Positions 44,773-54,880 of a stretch of 64,000 bases of DNA are shown one piece after another. The notes below the pieces were generated by a model. It did not search any database. It was given only the letters and a program-made list of their open reading frames with translations, and was not told the DNA's origin. Within the stretch, counting starts at the first letter, position 1. Every line of letters begins with the position of its first letter. The stretch comes from DASVVT01 sp036386415. GTDB taxonomy: Bacteria > Acidobacteriota > Blastocatellia > Pyrinomonadales > Pyrinomonadaceae. The translations under genes were made by a program, and so were the position numbers. The stretch is from NCBI GenBank assembly GCA_036386415.1, contig DASVVT010000053.1:111175-175174 (forward strand), read 5' to 3'.

Positions 44773-45656
44773 TCTCTGCTGTTAGAAGCTTTGCCCGCAT
44801 TGTGTTCCGGCTTCGCATTTGCGCTCACTCTCTTGTATACTCCTGTCTGCTCGTCCTGCCCGAACCAGTCAAAGCGGCTCGGCTCGTCCGTGAGGCCGAT
44901 CCGAAACGTTCGAACGTCCAGAGCACAGGTAACCGTCGTTTCCCGTGCGCCCTGACAGAGGCGAGACAGGATTTTTATGGTCGTCCGGGAATCCCCTGAC
45001 GACCTGCTATTTAATATTTAAGAAGATCACTGACCGAGGCCACAACCCGCCCCGGAGCGCATGAGGCGTCGCTGAAAGATCAGAGAGCGTGCGACCCCCT
45101 CGCGCGCCCCTGTAGGTTGCGAGGCCGAAAGCCAGATGAGAAGCCGCACGGGCGCTGCCTACGCGTCGGCAGGTTTCGAGCGCATAGACTCTTTTCTGAG
45201 CGCCTATGTGCTCCCTGCTTTGGAAGGCTCCGGCCTTTCTCGCGCCCGACGGGCGGCCAATGGAGATTCTCAGGTTTGTACCAGCTAAGCTACTCTCGTG
45301 TAGTAGAAGACAGTCCAGCCGTAGTTGCTGTTTCCTTCGTGCGCGGCCTCAAACCGGGACACGCTTCTACTTTCCATCAAACAGTTTTCACACATCCAAC
45401 GGCCCCGCCACGGGGCGATCACATTGTTTCCGTAACTTCAGGCGAGCTGCTCGGGCTCGCTCATCGTGCGCCGTTGACCACGCGCCTCGCCCAAGGGCTT
45501 GCAGGCTTCCTGGTTCGGCCACTTCACACTTTTCACGCGGCGGCCATTTTAGATGAGCGGTCAAGGAGCGAGAGACGTAGAGCGCAGATGAGGATCGAAG
45601 CTCAACCTCTCGCTGATCGTTTCCAGCCATTCGCATGACACGCCGCTTCAGGAGAG
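44773..45656. other. Long leader region upstream of RNase E/G, no gene seen
   Basis: 884 bp between rodA and the RNase E/G gene. I see no ORF with protein-like composition (the frame at 45117-45638 has none). It contains TATACT at 44838-44843, which could be a -10 box, and several predicted stems, for example GAGCGCATAG against CTATGTGCTC near 45177-45212 and CTACT against AGTAG near 45287-45305. RNase E is known in E. coli to autoregulate through its long 5' UTR. A structured leader here would fit that, as inference. I could not recognise RNase P, 6S or tmRNA in it. Confidence 0.4.
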
Positions 45657-48600
45657 ATGTCTCAGAACATGCCAAAAGAATTGATCGTCAGCGTCAATGG
45701 ACGCGAGAAAAAGATAGCCATCATCGAAAATGAACGGGTGACGGAGTTTTACATCGAGCGCGGCGAGGAGAACCAGGGCATCGTCGGCAACATCTACAAG
45801 GGGCGCGTGATGCGCGTCCTGCCCGGCATGCAGTCCGCTTTCGTGGACATCGGCCTCGAACGCGACGCCTTCCTTTACGTCTCAGACTTCTTCGATGAAG
45901 AGGAGGAGTTTGAGCGGATTGTGATGGATAAATCGAAGAAGGGCGACGCCGCAGCCTCTGTGGCGGATCGCGCCGCCGCTGCCGAACGCATCGAGCAAGC
46001 GCGCCTTGAACGCGAGCACCACATAGAGGCGACACAGGAGCGCGTCGAACCCATCCATGAGGCCGAAGAAGCGCCCGCCAGTATCACGGACGAAGCCGAG
46101 TTTATGGAAGAGTTGCCGAGCGTGGCTACTACTACTACTGCTCAACCTGAAGAGGTGAGCGACGTTGAGAGCGCCGGCACGCCTTCGGAGCAGGCGAATG
46201 AAGCTGAAGGCGGCGGGCGTCGTCGCGGGCGTCGTGGGCGTCGTCGCGGCAAAGGCGCGGATGAGCAGACAGTCGAGCCGGAGGCCATGAAAGAGGCTCT
46301 ACAGGTCGGTGCTGTGCCTGTAGCTGAGGGAATCGAGACGCCATTCAACGCCGGGGCGGCCACTTTCGAGCGCGTCATCGACGAAGATGAGAGAGCTGCC
46401 GAAGATGGCTCAATGCTCAAGGACGCGATCATGCAAGAGCGCCTCTTCGACCAGATTCATGCCGTCGAATTCGACATGGAAGGCGTGCCGGAGGCTGAGG
46501 TCGGCTCGCTTCTTTCCACGGGCGTTGCATCCAGCGCATCCTTTGAGCGCGTAGACGACAGCGACTTGGCGACAGACATTGAGAACCGCGAGACGGCTCC
46601 CGTGCAGCAGCAGGTCGCCGCGCACGTCGATGCGTTCGTTGACGAGATCAGTGAAGACGCTGCCAGCTCACAATCTTTCGAGCGCGTCAGCGATGACGAA
46701 AGGGCTGTCGAGGCAGGCATCACGCAGGTTGAAGAAGCCCCCGCCAGGACTCGGCGCGGCAAACGCGCCGCCGCCACAACCACGACCGCTGCTGCTACTA
46801 CTACCACTGCGGCGCGGCGCGGCGCGAAGAAGACCGCGACCAAGGCCGCGTCCGGTGAAGCAGGCGTTGAATCCGCGCCGGAAGCGACGCCGAAGGCAAA
46901 ACGCGCCAGCACTAAGAAGGCTTCAACGACGAAGAGCACAACCAAGAAAGCTTCTGCGAGCCGCAAGACCTCTGCCAAGAAGGGGCGCACGCGGCGCAGT
47001 GAAGCCTCTGATGGAGGCGAGACGGCAGCATCAGCAGCAGGCGCGCGCAAGGAAAGCGTAGCTTCCGAAGCAGCAGGTGGTAATGATCCTGCGAGCGCGG
47101 GAGGCACGAGCGGTGGTGATCAATTCTATGAGGACGCCGAAGCGAGCATCACAGGGATAAACTGGCGCGCCGAATTCGCCACGCGCAGGGGAGGCCGACG
47201 CCGCCGACGCTCCGGCGGCAAACCCCAGGAGGCGGGAGGCGAAGATGAGCGCTCCAACGGGAGCAACGGCGAGGCGGAAACATTCACCGAGATAGAAGAT
47301 GCACCGTCGCCGCCGCCACCTCCTCCGCCCGCAGCCCGGCCAGCGACCCGTGAACATTCACGGCGCGAGCGTCCCGAACGCGAACGCAGCTCGCGCGATG
47401 ATCGCTCTTCCAGCTCGCGCGGCTCGCGCGGAGCAGGAGGAGGAGCGGCGTCACGCCGTGAGCGCCCGCAGCAGCCGACCATCACAGACCTCCTGCGCGA
47501 AGGGCAGGAGATACTGGTGCAGATTGCCAAGGAGCCCATCGCCAAGAAGGGCGCGCGCATCACTTCGCACATCGCTCTGCCGGGACGCTTCCTCGTCTAC
47601 ATGCCGACGGTCGAGCACGTCGGCGTCTCGCGCAAGATCGAATCCGACAGCGAGCGAGTACGCCTACGTAAGCTCATACAGTTAATCCGCGCCGAGGAGG
47701 ATGTGCCCTCCGGCGGCTTCATCGTCCGTACCGCAGGCATCGGAATTAGCGAAGAGGACTTGAGAGACGATGCCAGGTATCTGGTGCGGACTTGGCTGGA
47801 TATGCGGCGCACTGCGGAGAAGGCGAAAGCGCCTTCCCTGGTGCATAGAGACCTCGACCTCGTGCAGCGCCTCTTGCGCGACCAGTTGTCTGACGACTTC
47901 ACGGCCATCCGCGTGGATTCTGAAGAGGAGTACCTGGGCATCGTCGAGTTCGTCAATCGCATTCAGCCGCGCATGGTCAAGCGCGTCAAGCTGCATACGC
48001 GCGACGAGCCGATCCTCGAAGCCTACGGCGTGCAGGCCGAGGTCGATAAGGCTATCAAGCCGCGCGTCTGGCTGCGCTCCGGCGGCTACCTGGTCATCAA
48101 TCAGACGGAGGCGCTGGTCGCCATCGACGTCAATACCGGAAAGTTCGTCGGGCGCGGAGGCTCCCGCCTGGAAGATACGATCACCAGAACCAACCTCGAA
48201 GCCGTCGATGAGATCGTACGCCAGATACGGCTGCGCGATCTGGGCGGCATCATCGTGCTAGACCTCATCGACATGGAGGATCGGCGCAACCGCAATCGCG
48301 TCATGCAGGCTCTACAGGAGGCGCTACAGCACGACAAATCGCCGACCAAGGTGCTCTCGTTCAATGATTTCGGTCTGGTCATCATGACCCGCAAGCGCGT
48401 CAAGCAATCGCTTGAAAGAACGCTCTGCGCGCCGTGCCCGTATTGCCAGGGCGCCGGATTGGTCAAATCGCCGCAGACGATCTGTTATGAGATTCTGGAA
48501 GAATCCCGCCGCCTCGCACGCTCAATGAACGGCGACGTGGTCAAACAGACGACGCTGCGCATCAACCCGGAAGTCGCGCGGGCGCTACGCAGCACGGAGC

Positions 48601-48698
48601 GCGATGTGCTCACCGAAATCGAAGACTATCTGGGCGCGGTTGACATCATCAGCGACGACCACATACACCAGGAGCAGTTCGATTTCGCGCTGCTCTAA
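45657..48698 (+). CDS. Ribonuclease E/G with about 520-residue insertion
   Basis: 1013 aa. ATG 45657 has AGGAG close by (2 nt); ATG 45669 is an alternative. The S1 domain begins at QGIVGNIYKGRVMRVLPGMQSAFVDIG (about 37-63) and reaches VSDFFDEEEEF (near 82). It is then broken by a low-complexity region rich in Ala, Glu, Thr, Arg and Lys up to about 605. The fold resumes with ITDLLREGQEILVQIAKEP (about 608). The catalytic DNase-I-like domain has VAIDVNTGKF (near 822) and GIIVLDLIDM (near 868), with the metal aspartates. The zinc-link is CAPCPYC (near 924). It should cut single-stranded AU-rich RNA and mature rRNA/tRNA. A ribosomal-shape neighbour (rod cluster) is a usual context. Confidence 0.93.
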   Translation: MSQNMPKELIVSVNGREKKIAIIENERVTEFYIERGEENQGIVGNIYKGRVMRVLPGMQSAFVDIGLERDAFLYVSDFFDEEEEFERIVMDKSKKGDAAASVADRAAAAERIEQARLEREHHIEATQERVEPIHEAEEAPASITDEAEFMEELPSVATTTTAQPEEVSDVESAGTPSEQANEAEGGGRRRGRRGRRRGKGADEQTVEPEAMKEALQVGAVPVAEGIETPFNAGAATFERVIDEDERAAEDGSMLKDAIMQERLFDQIHAVEFDMEGVPEAEVGSLLSTGVASSASFERVDDSDLATDIENRETAPVQQQVAAHVDAFVDEISEDAASSQSFERVSDDERAVEAGITQVEEAPARTRRGKRAAATTTTAAATTTTAARRGAKKTATKAASGEAGVESAPEATPKAKRASTKKASTTKSTTKKASASRKTSAKKGRTRRSEASDGGETAASAAGARKESVASEAAGGNDPASAGGTSGGDQFYEDAEASITGINWRAEFATRRGGRRRRRSGGKPQEAGGEDERSNGSNGEAETFTEIEDAPSPPPPPPPAARPATREHSRRERPERERSSRDDRSSSSRGSRGAGGGAASRRERPQQPTITDLLREGQEILVQIAKEPIAKKGARITSHIALPGRFLVYMPTVEHVGVSRKIESDSERVRLRKLIQLIRAEEDVPSGGFIVRTAGIGISEEDLRDDARYLVRTWLDMRRTAEKAKAPSLVHRDLDLVQRLLRDQLSDDFTAIRVDSEEEYLGIVEFVNRIQPRMVKRVKLHTRDEPILEAYGVQAEVDKAIKPRVWLRSGGYLVINQTEALVAIDVNTGKFVGRGGSRLEDTITRTNLEAVDEIVRQIRLRDLGGIIVLDLIDMEDRRNRNRVMQALQEALQHDKSPTKVLSFNDFGLVIMTRKRVKQSLERTLCAPCPYCQGAGLVKSPQTICYEILEESRRLARSMNGDVVKQTTLRINPEVARALRSTERDVLTEIEDYLGAVDIISDDHIHQEQFDFALL

Positions 48699-48710
48699 AG
48701 AGCAGGTATC

Positions 48711-48799
48711 TCTCTGCGCCCTCTGCGTCTTCCTTTGCGTTTAAAGTTCTTCTCTAAACGCAAAGAACGCAAAGGAAGACGCAGAGGGCGCAGAAAGAG
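48711..48799. repeat. Family D snap-back repeat, copy 3
   Basis: TCTCTGCGCCCTCTGCGTCTTCC with TTTGCGTTTA opposes TAAACGCAAAGAACGCAAAGG with AAGACGCAGAGGGCGCAG, with an 11-nt loop. The arms are about 38 bp. It starts 12 nt after the RNase E/G stop and may work as a transcript end stem. Confidence 0.9.
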
Positions 48800-49001
48800 A
48801 GAAAGAATCATTCCTTTTTGAGCCACTTCCTTTCACCTCGTTCCCTCCTTTCAAGCCAGTCTGATGCGGAAAGTTTGATCGTCCTCTTCAACGCCGACGA
48901 GTTGAAAAATAGAGTTCGTTCGTGAGTTTGTTGACGCAGGGGAAATGGATCGCTCGGTTTTATTAGGGACTATTAGTGTTTCTCACGGCCTGATATATTT
49001 C

Positions 49002-49030
49002 TTGACAAATCAGGCACTTAGGCTTAAATT
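49002..49030 (+). promoter_or_regulatory. Candidate sigma70-type promoter for the TonB receptor
   Basis: TTGACA (49002-49007) and TAAATT (49025-49030) are separated by 17 nt. The -35 is a perfect match and the -10 matches 4 of 6. The start site would be near 49037, giving a 5' leader of about 210 nt before ATG 49249. The rest of 48800-49248 shows no gene. Confidence 0.4.
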
Positions 49031-49248
49031 TTGCCCGCCTCTATTGTGGCGACACGAGCGCTTTGTGCCTGTCTCCGAAAGGGCAGGTCGATTCTGCTCG
49101 TGAGCGCTTTGATTAATGGGTAAGTAATCGCAACGGGCATCCCTGTTTTACCTCTAACTTTTATTGCGCGGTGCAAATCGCGGCTTATGCGTTGTGGTTT
49201 GTGCATCCTGATCCTTGTTCACGGAACCGAATCACGGAGGAAATGTTA

Positions 49249-52200
49249 ATGTCTTATCAGCCAGGCTCACCCGCACGCTGGATACTCTCTTTTGCTTTGT
49301 CGCTCGTCGCCGGCTTGATGTTTCAAGCGACGCCCGCGATGGCACAAGATACCGTGACCGGCGCATTTGAAGGCACGGTCACAAATAGCCAGACGGGCGC
49401 TCCCGTCCCTGGGGCATCAGTCCAACTAATTAATCAACTGAGCGAAGTCCCTATCGCCAAGCGCACTGACCCACAGGGAAAGTTCTACCAGGGACTGCTC
49501 CCTCCCGGAACCTACACGATTCGCGTTTCGGCACCGGGCTTTAAGACCAGAGAGGTCGAGCAGCGCCTGCTCGCGACGCGACCCAACCAGGTCGTCCCCG
49601 TGCCCATCGTGCTTGACCCGGAAGGAACGGCGGCGACCACCACGCCGACGCCGACACCTTCGCCCGGCGCATCACCACAGCCGACGCCCAGTACGACTGC
49701 GGTCGGGCCTGGAGGTGTCGAGGAGACGAGCATCGTCGCCGACATCAATACGACTGATGCGCGGCGCGGCGGCGCGTTCACCGATAAAGAAGTCTCAACG
49801 TTGCCGCTCGGCGCGAGTACACTGACGCGTAGCTTTGACGAGCTGGCGCTGCTGATTCCAGGTGTGGCCGACCCGCCGCAGACGCTTGGCGTCGCCTCCG
49901 GGCCTGGCGTCGGCCCCGGCGTAGGCTCAGCCGGACAATTCTCCGTCAACGGCCTACGCTCGCGCTCCAACAACTTTACGGTAGACGGTTCTGACAATAA
50001 CGACGAGGACATCGGCGTGCGCCGCCAGGGCTTCTTCGCGCTCGTCCCGCAGCCGATTGAATCAATCCAGGAGTTTCAGATCATCACGCTGCTCGCGCCC
50101 GCGCAGTTCGGACGCAACATGGGCGCGCAGGTCAACGCCATCTCGAAATCTGGCGGAAACCGCGTGCATGGAACCTTTTACGGTTTCTTCAACCCGAAAG
50201 AGACCAACTCGCGGAACTTCTTTGACACGCTCAGCCAGGGGGTCGCACCCGTCACCTCGGAAGAAGGTATCCCGGTCTTTATCAACACGGCAATGTGTGA
50301 CAATTTACCTTGGGCTGCAGGCTGCAACCCGCTAAGAGTCCGTAATGACGCTGCTGGAGAAGACCCCTTTAGACTCTTGCATGGTGGCTTTACCCTGGGC
50401 GGGCCTATCTTCCGCGACAAATGGTACTTCTTCTTTTCGGGCGAGGGTCAGAGCTTACATGCCAGAAGAGAAGTGAACTTTGCCGTCCCGACCGTTGATC
50501 AGCGTGGCCTCTTTGGTACAGGCGCAACCGGCATTTCCTCTACCCCATTCACTGCTCAGTGTACCCCTCTGAACTTTGTGGGCAGATGCGCCTTTCCGAC
50601 CAGCTTTGCGGGAGACGCGGTCTTCAGTTTCTTCCCCTTTCCCAATAACCCGACCGGCGTTTATGGTGCAAACACTTTCAGCCAGCAGCTACCCGCCGAC
50701 GCCAGAGGAACAATCCTTTCGGCCAAAACAGATGTCAACTTTAAGGCGTTCGACAGGCAACAGGCCTTAACTATCCGCTACAATTTCACCGATGACCGTC
50801 GCATCATTCCGGTCACAGGCGGCGCGCTTTTCTCTTCACTTGAGCCGCGCGTTCGTACACAAAACATCTCGACTTTTTTGAACAGCGAGTTGACCGGGCC
50901 GAATTCGACGAGTCCTATGTTCAACCAGTTGCGCCTCTCTTATGGCCGCACGCGCCTGATATTTGATGAGGTGCGTGATCAAGAGTTTCTGCTCCCTACC
51001 GAGCGAGACTTTGCCAATCCTGATGATGCACGGTTTCTCTTGAATGTACCGCTCCTATCGAATCTCACGCTCCCGAATCTCGCGCCGATTTTCCCCTTCA
51101 ACAATCCGTTTTGTCCTACTCCTAACAGCGCGTGCTACGGTTTCACTGGAACTACCACCGAGAACGATCCCGATTCCGGGATCGGCCCCATAGGGCAACT
51201 TAATATTGCCGGCTTCAGTCCTGTAGGAGTAGATGTCTTCAACTTCCCGCAGCGCCGCGTCAATAATACGTATCAGGTAGCTGATAATCTATCGTGGCGA
51301 CTCGGAAACCATAGCCTGATCTTCGGGACGGATATTCGCCGCACAGAGCTTAATAGCGACCTGCCGCGCAACTCTCGCCCGCTGATTACCTTCAACGGCG
51401 CTCCCCGGATTGTTTGCTTAAATGCTACCTGTACTGATCTTGACTTTGCCGCCAACATTGATGCGCCCGTCCCGTTCATCCTTCCAGAGGATTTTGCCGC
51501 CGCAGGCGCTCCAAGTGGCGTCTTTCAATCACTGGCGCTGCCCGGAAGGGACGCCCAGATCAGACTACGCTACTATCAACTGAACTTCTTCGTCCAAGAC
51601 GAGTGGCGCATCCGCCGTAACTTCTCGCTCTCCTTTGGCCTCCGCTATGAGTACAATACGGTGCCGCGCGAGAGCAGCCAAGCCATCGAGAGAACTTTCA
51701 ACGATCCACTCCTCGACATCCGGCATTCAGTCAACGATCAACCTTTAGTTGCGGGTTTGAAAAACTTCATCGAGGGGCGCACACAGATCTTTGATGCGGA
51801 CAAGAACAACTTCGCGCCGCGCGTTGGCTTCGCGTGGTCGCCCAATCTTTTCGGAAGCGACAAGATGACGGTAATCCGCGCCGGTTATGGTCTCTTCTAC
51901 GATCAAATCTTGGGCGCAGTCGTCAGCCAGTCGCGTAACGTTTTCCCAACCTTCACGACGGTCAACCTTGGTGGCGGGTGCTGTGGCGCAGCTTTCAACC
52001 TTTTCAATCCGCTTAACACCACACTCGGCGGCGTTCCGATCATTCAGCCTGGCACGGTCAACACAATCAACCCTGCCCTTCCGTTCGATACTCTGCTTCA
52101 GACCCTATTCGACTTCTTTCCCAGGGCTGGAACCGGGAGACCTTTCGGAGCCACGCTCCCCAAACGGAAGCTTGAAACGCCGATGGCGCACCACTTCGCA

Positions 52201-53196
52201 ATCACCTTTGAGCAGCAGTTAGGTCGGAATATGGTTGTTTCAGCCGGCTATGTGGGAACGCGGGGACGCAATCTGCTTCGTTTCACCTCGCCCAATCTCG
52301 GCCCGAACTATTTGGTCGTGCCAACCGATATTAGCCTGTTTGGTTTCCAGCCAACTCTCTTCGGCACCACGTTTGATCCGGGCGCGATCACTCCGTCGGC
52401 GACCTTATCTCCTAATCGAGGCCGTCCGATTACTACTATCGGCCCGGTCAACATCTTTGAGGCCACCGGGAGGTCGGATTACGATGCTTTGCAACTGCAA
52501 CTGCGTGGCCGCTTCCGAAGGAAATTACAGTATCAGGTGGCGTACACCTTCTCGAAATCGAACGATGACGTTTCAGACGTTTTCGATCTGGCGGGTGCCT
52601 CAGCCTTGCCGCAGAACAGTTTAACGTTTGCGGGCGAATATGGGCCGTCCAACTTCGACGCGCGTCATCGCTTCTCCTATAACTTCATCTGGGACCTGCC
52701 GGATTTCAGCGACCATGACCCGTTCTTCCGTCAGGTTTTCGGCAATTTGCAGATCGCAGGCACAGGTCGCTTCCAAACCGGACAACCCTTCACCGTCAAT
52801 AGCATCTTCGACGTGAATTTGGACGGCAACCTGACAGACCGCTTGAACACCACGAACGGGATTCAGTTGACGGGTGACCGAAGGCAGCCAATCCGGGTAG
52901 CGAGCGAAGCTGATCGCTTAGATGGATCCCTGCTCGCCCAGATTGGTCAGGATGGTCAGGTCGGACGCAATTCGTTCCGTGCCGGAAATATTCTGGAATT
53001 AGACCTGGCTGTCATCAAGAACTTTGAGATCACCGAGAAGAGCCGTTTGCAGTTCCGTGTGGACATATTCAACTTTCTCAACCGCGCCAACTTCGGCATC
53101 CCCGTACGCTTTCTGGAAGCGCCCGGCTTCGGCCAGGCGACCGACACGGTGACGCCCGGACGCCGCATCCAGTTCGCGCTGAAATTCTCTTTCTAA
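49249..53196 (+). CDS. Oar-like TonB-dependent outer membrane receptor
   Basis: 1315 aa. The start is ATG 49249: GGAGG (49236-49240) is 8 nt upstream, while ATG 49243 would be too close. The signal peptide ends near AMAQ. An N-terminal carboxypeptidase-regulatory domain (about 35-120: GTVTNSQTGAPVPGASVQL, GLLPPGTYTIRVSAPGFK) and a Thr/Pro-rich linker precede the plug (SVNGLRSRSNNFTVDGSDNND, PIESIQEFQIIT). The rest is a 22-stranded-type barrel with GSDKMTVIRAGYGLFYD and the end FLNRANFG...ALKFSF with a terminal Phe. These receptors are typical of Acidobacteriota and are thought to import large nutrients in a TonB-driven manner. The ligand is unknown. Confidence 0.93.
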   Translation: MSYQPGSPARWILSFALSLVAGLMFQATPAMAQDTVTGAFEGTVTNSQTGAPVPGASVQLINQLSEVPIAKRTDPQGKFYQGLLPPGTYTIRVSAPGFKTREVEQRLLATRPNQVVPVPIVLDPEGTAATTTPTPTPSPGASPQPTPSTTAVGPGGVEETSIVADINTTDARRGGAFTDKEVSTLPLGASTLTRSFDELALLIPGVADPPQTLGVASGPGVGPGVGSAGQFSVNGLRSRSNNFTVDGSDNNDEDIGVRRQGFFALVPQPIESIQEFQIITLLAPAQFGRNMGAQVNAISKSGGNRVHGTFYGFFNPKETNSRNFFDTLSQGVAPVTSEEGIPVFINTAMCDNLPWAAGCNPLRVRNDAAGEDPFRLLHGGFTLGGPIFRDKWYFFFSGEGQSLHARREVNFAVPTVDQRGLFGTGATGISSTPFTAQCTPLNFVGRCAFPTSFAGDAVFSFFPFPNNPTGVYGANTFSQQLPADARGTILSAKTDVNFKAFDRQQALTIRYNFTDDRRIIPVTGGALFSSLEPRVRTQNISTFLNSELTGPNSTSPMFNQLRLSYGRTRLIFDEVRDQEFLLPTERDFANPDDARFLLNVPLLSNLTLPNLAPIFPFNNPFCPTPNSACYGFTGTTTENDPDSGIGPIGQLNIAGFSPVGVDVFNFPQRRVNNTYQVADNLSWRLGNHSLIFGTDIRRTELNSDLPRNSRPLITFNGAPRIVCLNATCTDLDFAANIDAPVPFILPEDFAAAGAPSGVFQSLALPGRDAQIRLRYYQLNFFVQDEWRIRRNFSLSFGLRYEYNTVPRESSQAIERTFNDPLLDIRHSVNDQPLVAGLKNFIEGRTQIFDADKNNFAPRVGFAWSPNLFGSDKMTVIRAGYGLFYDQILGAVVSQSRNVFPTFTTVNLGGGCCGAAFNLFNPLNTTLGGVPIIQPGTVNTINPALPFDTLLQTLFDFFPRAGTGRPFGATLPKRKLETPMAHHFAITFEQQLGRNMVVSAGYVGTRGRNLLRFTSPNLGPNYLVVPTDISLFGFQPTLFGTTFDPGAITPSATLSPNRGRPITTIGPVNIFEATGRSDYDALQLQLRGRFRRKLQYQVAYTFSKSNDDVSDVFDLAGASALPQNSLTFAGEYGPSNFDARHRFSYNFIWDLPDFSDHDPFFRQVFGNLQIAGTGRFQTGQPFTVNSIFDVNLDGNLTDRLNTTNGIQLTGDRRQPIRVASEADRLDGSLLAQIGQDGQVGRNSFRAGNILELDLAVIKNFEITEKSRLQFRVDIFNFLNRANFGIPVRFLEAPGFGQATDTVTPGRRIQFALKFSF

Positions 53197-53214
53197 CGCG
53201 AATTTCTTTCCGAG

Positions 53215-53269
53215 GCGCGAGGTGTGTTAAGCTTCCTCTTTGAGAGGCGATCAAGGACACACCTCGCGC
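53215..53269 (+). terminator. Terminator-like hairpin
   Basis: GCGCGAGGTGTGT (53215-53227) and ACACACCTCGCGC (53257-53269) form a 13-bp perfect stem. The loop contains a smaller stem CCTCTTTGAGAGG. The T-run after it is poor. It ends the TonB receptor transcript or insulates the next gene. Confidence 0.65.
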
Positions 53270-53331
53270 TTCGCATTTGGAAGTTCTTCTCTCCCGGTCT
53301 ATTCATGGGCTTCATGGGAGGTTTTTAAGCC

Positions 53332-54690
53332 ATGAGACATCTACTCACACAGAGGGTTGCCGCAACCCTGTTGCTTTCGATCATTGTTTTCAGTGGAGCC
53401 GTCAGCACATCGCGCGCCCAGGACATCGTCGGCGGCGCTGCACGCACGGACTTGAGCGGCGGCGCGGGCTCCGGCACTCGCACCGGTGGCGGTGGCGGCG
53501 GCGGTGGTGGCGGTAGCCGTCCGAAAAGACCTGCCACGCGCTATGTGACGAACACACGTACAGTCACCGTCACCAAAACAATCGTTAAGACCCCGACTAC
53601 GGGCACGATTGTGGTCTCAGCCGAGCCAGGGGCAGGCATCGTCGTCGAATCCGTGCGCGGCGGGACAGGCGATGAGGGCACTGTGCCCGCAGGTGATCGT
53701 CAATTCGTCTTCAACAATTTAGCGCCGGGACGCTATCGCGTTGCAGCGGAGTTGGACGGCTACCAGCCTGCGGAAGAGGAGGTAGTTGTCACGGCGGGCA
53801 AGACCGCTGCCGTCTCGCTCGATCTGCGCCCCATCACCTTCAATGTCAATCTGACGACCAACGTCACGACGGGCGAGGTCAGGTACGCGCCCGTCGTGGC
53901 GCGAAACGATCCGAGCACGGGCGAAGTCAAGTATGAGAGAGCGCCGGGGGGCGAGACGCGCATCATGCAGATACAGAATGGGCGCGCCGTGCTCTCCAAT
54001 CTGCGCACGGGCACATACGGACTGGACATCAGGGCGGATGAGGTCGGCTATCAGACGCTGCTCGCCACCGTCACCTTGCCAGGCAAGACCGATTTCGACA
54101 TCAAGCTCAACAAGCTCTTGAGCACCAAAACATTCTCGGCCACATGGACGAGCCTTGAAGGATGGGAAGCGCCGACGAGCTGGACGGTCGCGACGCGCAA
54201 GCTCTCCACGAGCGGCCCCGGCATCGCGCTCCCCAAAGATGAGAGCTATCGTTACTACTCGGATTTCCAGCTCTCCAGCGATGCCAAGATGATCAACGGA
54301 GTCGCGGCCTCCTTCGTCGTGCGCGCCGTAGACAAACAGAATTACTACCTGATTCAACTGACGGGCGCGAAATCGGACGAGCCTTACGTGCTGCGCGGCT
54401 TCATCGTACGCAACGGCGTGCCGCAGCGTATGGGCTCGCCGATCCCGATTGATGGCTTCGTCCAAACGCTCAAGCCGGGACAATTCTTCACCGTCTCGAT
54501 CAAGGGCACGGACAACAGTTTCAACGTTTCGATCACTGACAGCCAGACGGGCGATGTCCTGCCGCTCGGCATCCTCACAGACCCCAACCGCAACTTCAAG
54601 GTCGGAGCGGTCGGGCTCGCCGTACGCGATACAGAGCATAACGAGATCGGACGCTTCATCGTCTGCACCTCGGACTGTCCGAGGGGATGA
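53332..54690 (+). CDS. Exported PEGA-domain protein with C-terminal jelly-roll-like domain
   Basis: 452 aa. GGAGG is about 10 nt upstream. A signal peptide (about 1-29) is followed by a Gly run (GTRTGGGG, about 48-61) and a Thr/Val-rich strand. A PEGA-like surface domain (about 90-170: GTIVVSAEPGAGIVVES, FNNLAPGRYRVAAELDGYQPAEEEVVVTAG) follows. The C-terminal part (about 265-450) resembles a concanavalin/DUF1080-like jelly roll (SWTVATRKLSTSGPGIALP, NYYLIQLTGAKSDEPYVLRGF, VSITDSQTGDVLPLGIL, VGAVGLAVRDTEHNEIGRFIV). It is likely an envelope-anchored or secreted binding protein. It follows the TonB receptor by 136 bp but with a hairpin in between. Confidence 0.75.
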   Translation: MRHLLTQRVAATLLLSIIVFSGAVSTSRAQDIVGGAARTDLSGGAGSGTRTGGGGGGGGGGSRPKRPATRYVTNTRTVTVTKTIVKTPTTGTIVVSAEPGAGIVVESVRGGTGDEGTVPAGDRQFVFNNLAPGRYRVAAELDGYQPAEEEVVVTAGKTAAVSLDLRPITFNVNLTTNVTTGEVRYAPVVARNDPSTGEVKYERAPGGETRIMQIQNGRAVLSNLRTGTYGLDIRADEVGYQTLLATVTLPGKTDFDIKLNKLLSTKTFSATWTSLEGWEAPTSWTVATRKLSTSGPGIALPKDESYRYYSDFQLSSDAKMINGVAASFVVRAVDKQNYYLIQLTGAKSDEPYVLRGFIVRNGVPQRMGSPIPIDGFVQTLKPGQFFTVSIKGTDNSFNVSITDSQTGDVLPLGILTDPNRNFKVGAVGLAVRDTEHNEIGRFIVCTSDCPRG

Positions 54691-54880
54691 GGATAATTTT
54701 TAACTGCCCCTTTGAGCAATCAGACCAGGGCGCGTGATGCGGCTACAGAGCCCGTCGCGCGCCCCTTTATTTCGCTTTTCGAGCGCCATTTTGGGACTCC
54801 TCGACGCGCGTGCTATATTGCCTTTAGGCCGAAAAATTGAGCGCACGCGTCGAGCAAGGGGGGACTTAAAGGCAGTGGCA

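Noticed and set aside
45117..45638. ORF in the RNase E/G leader (173 codons)
   Set aside because: Amino-acid composition and lack of any motif are not protein-like; it is more plausible as untranslated leader.
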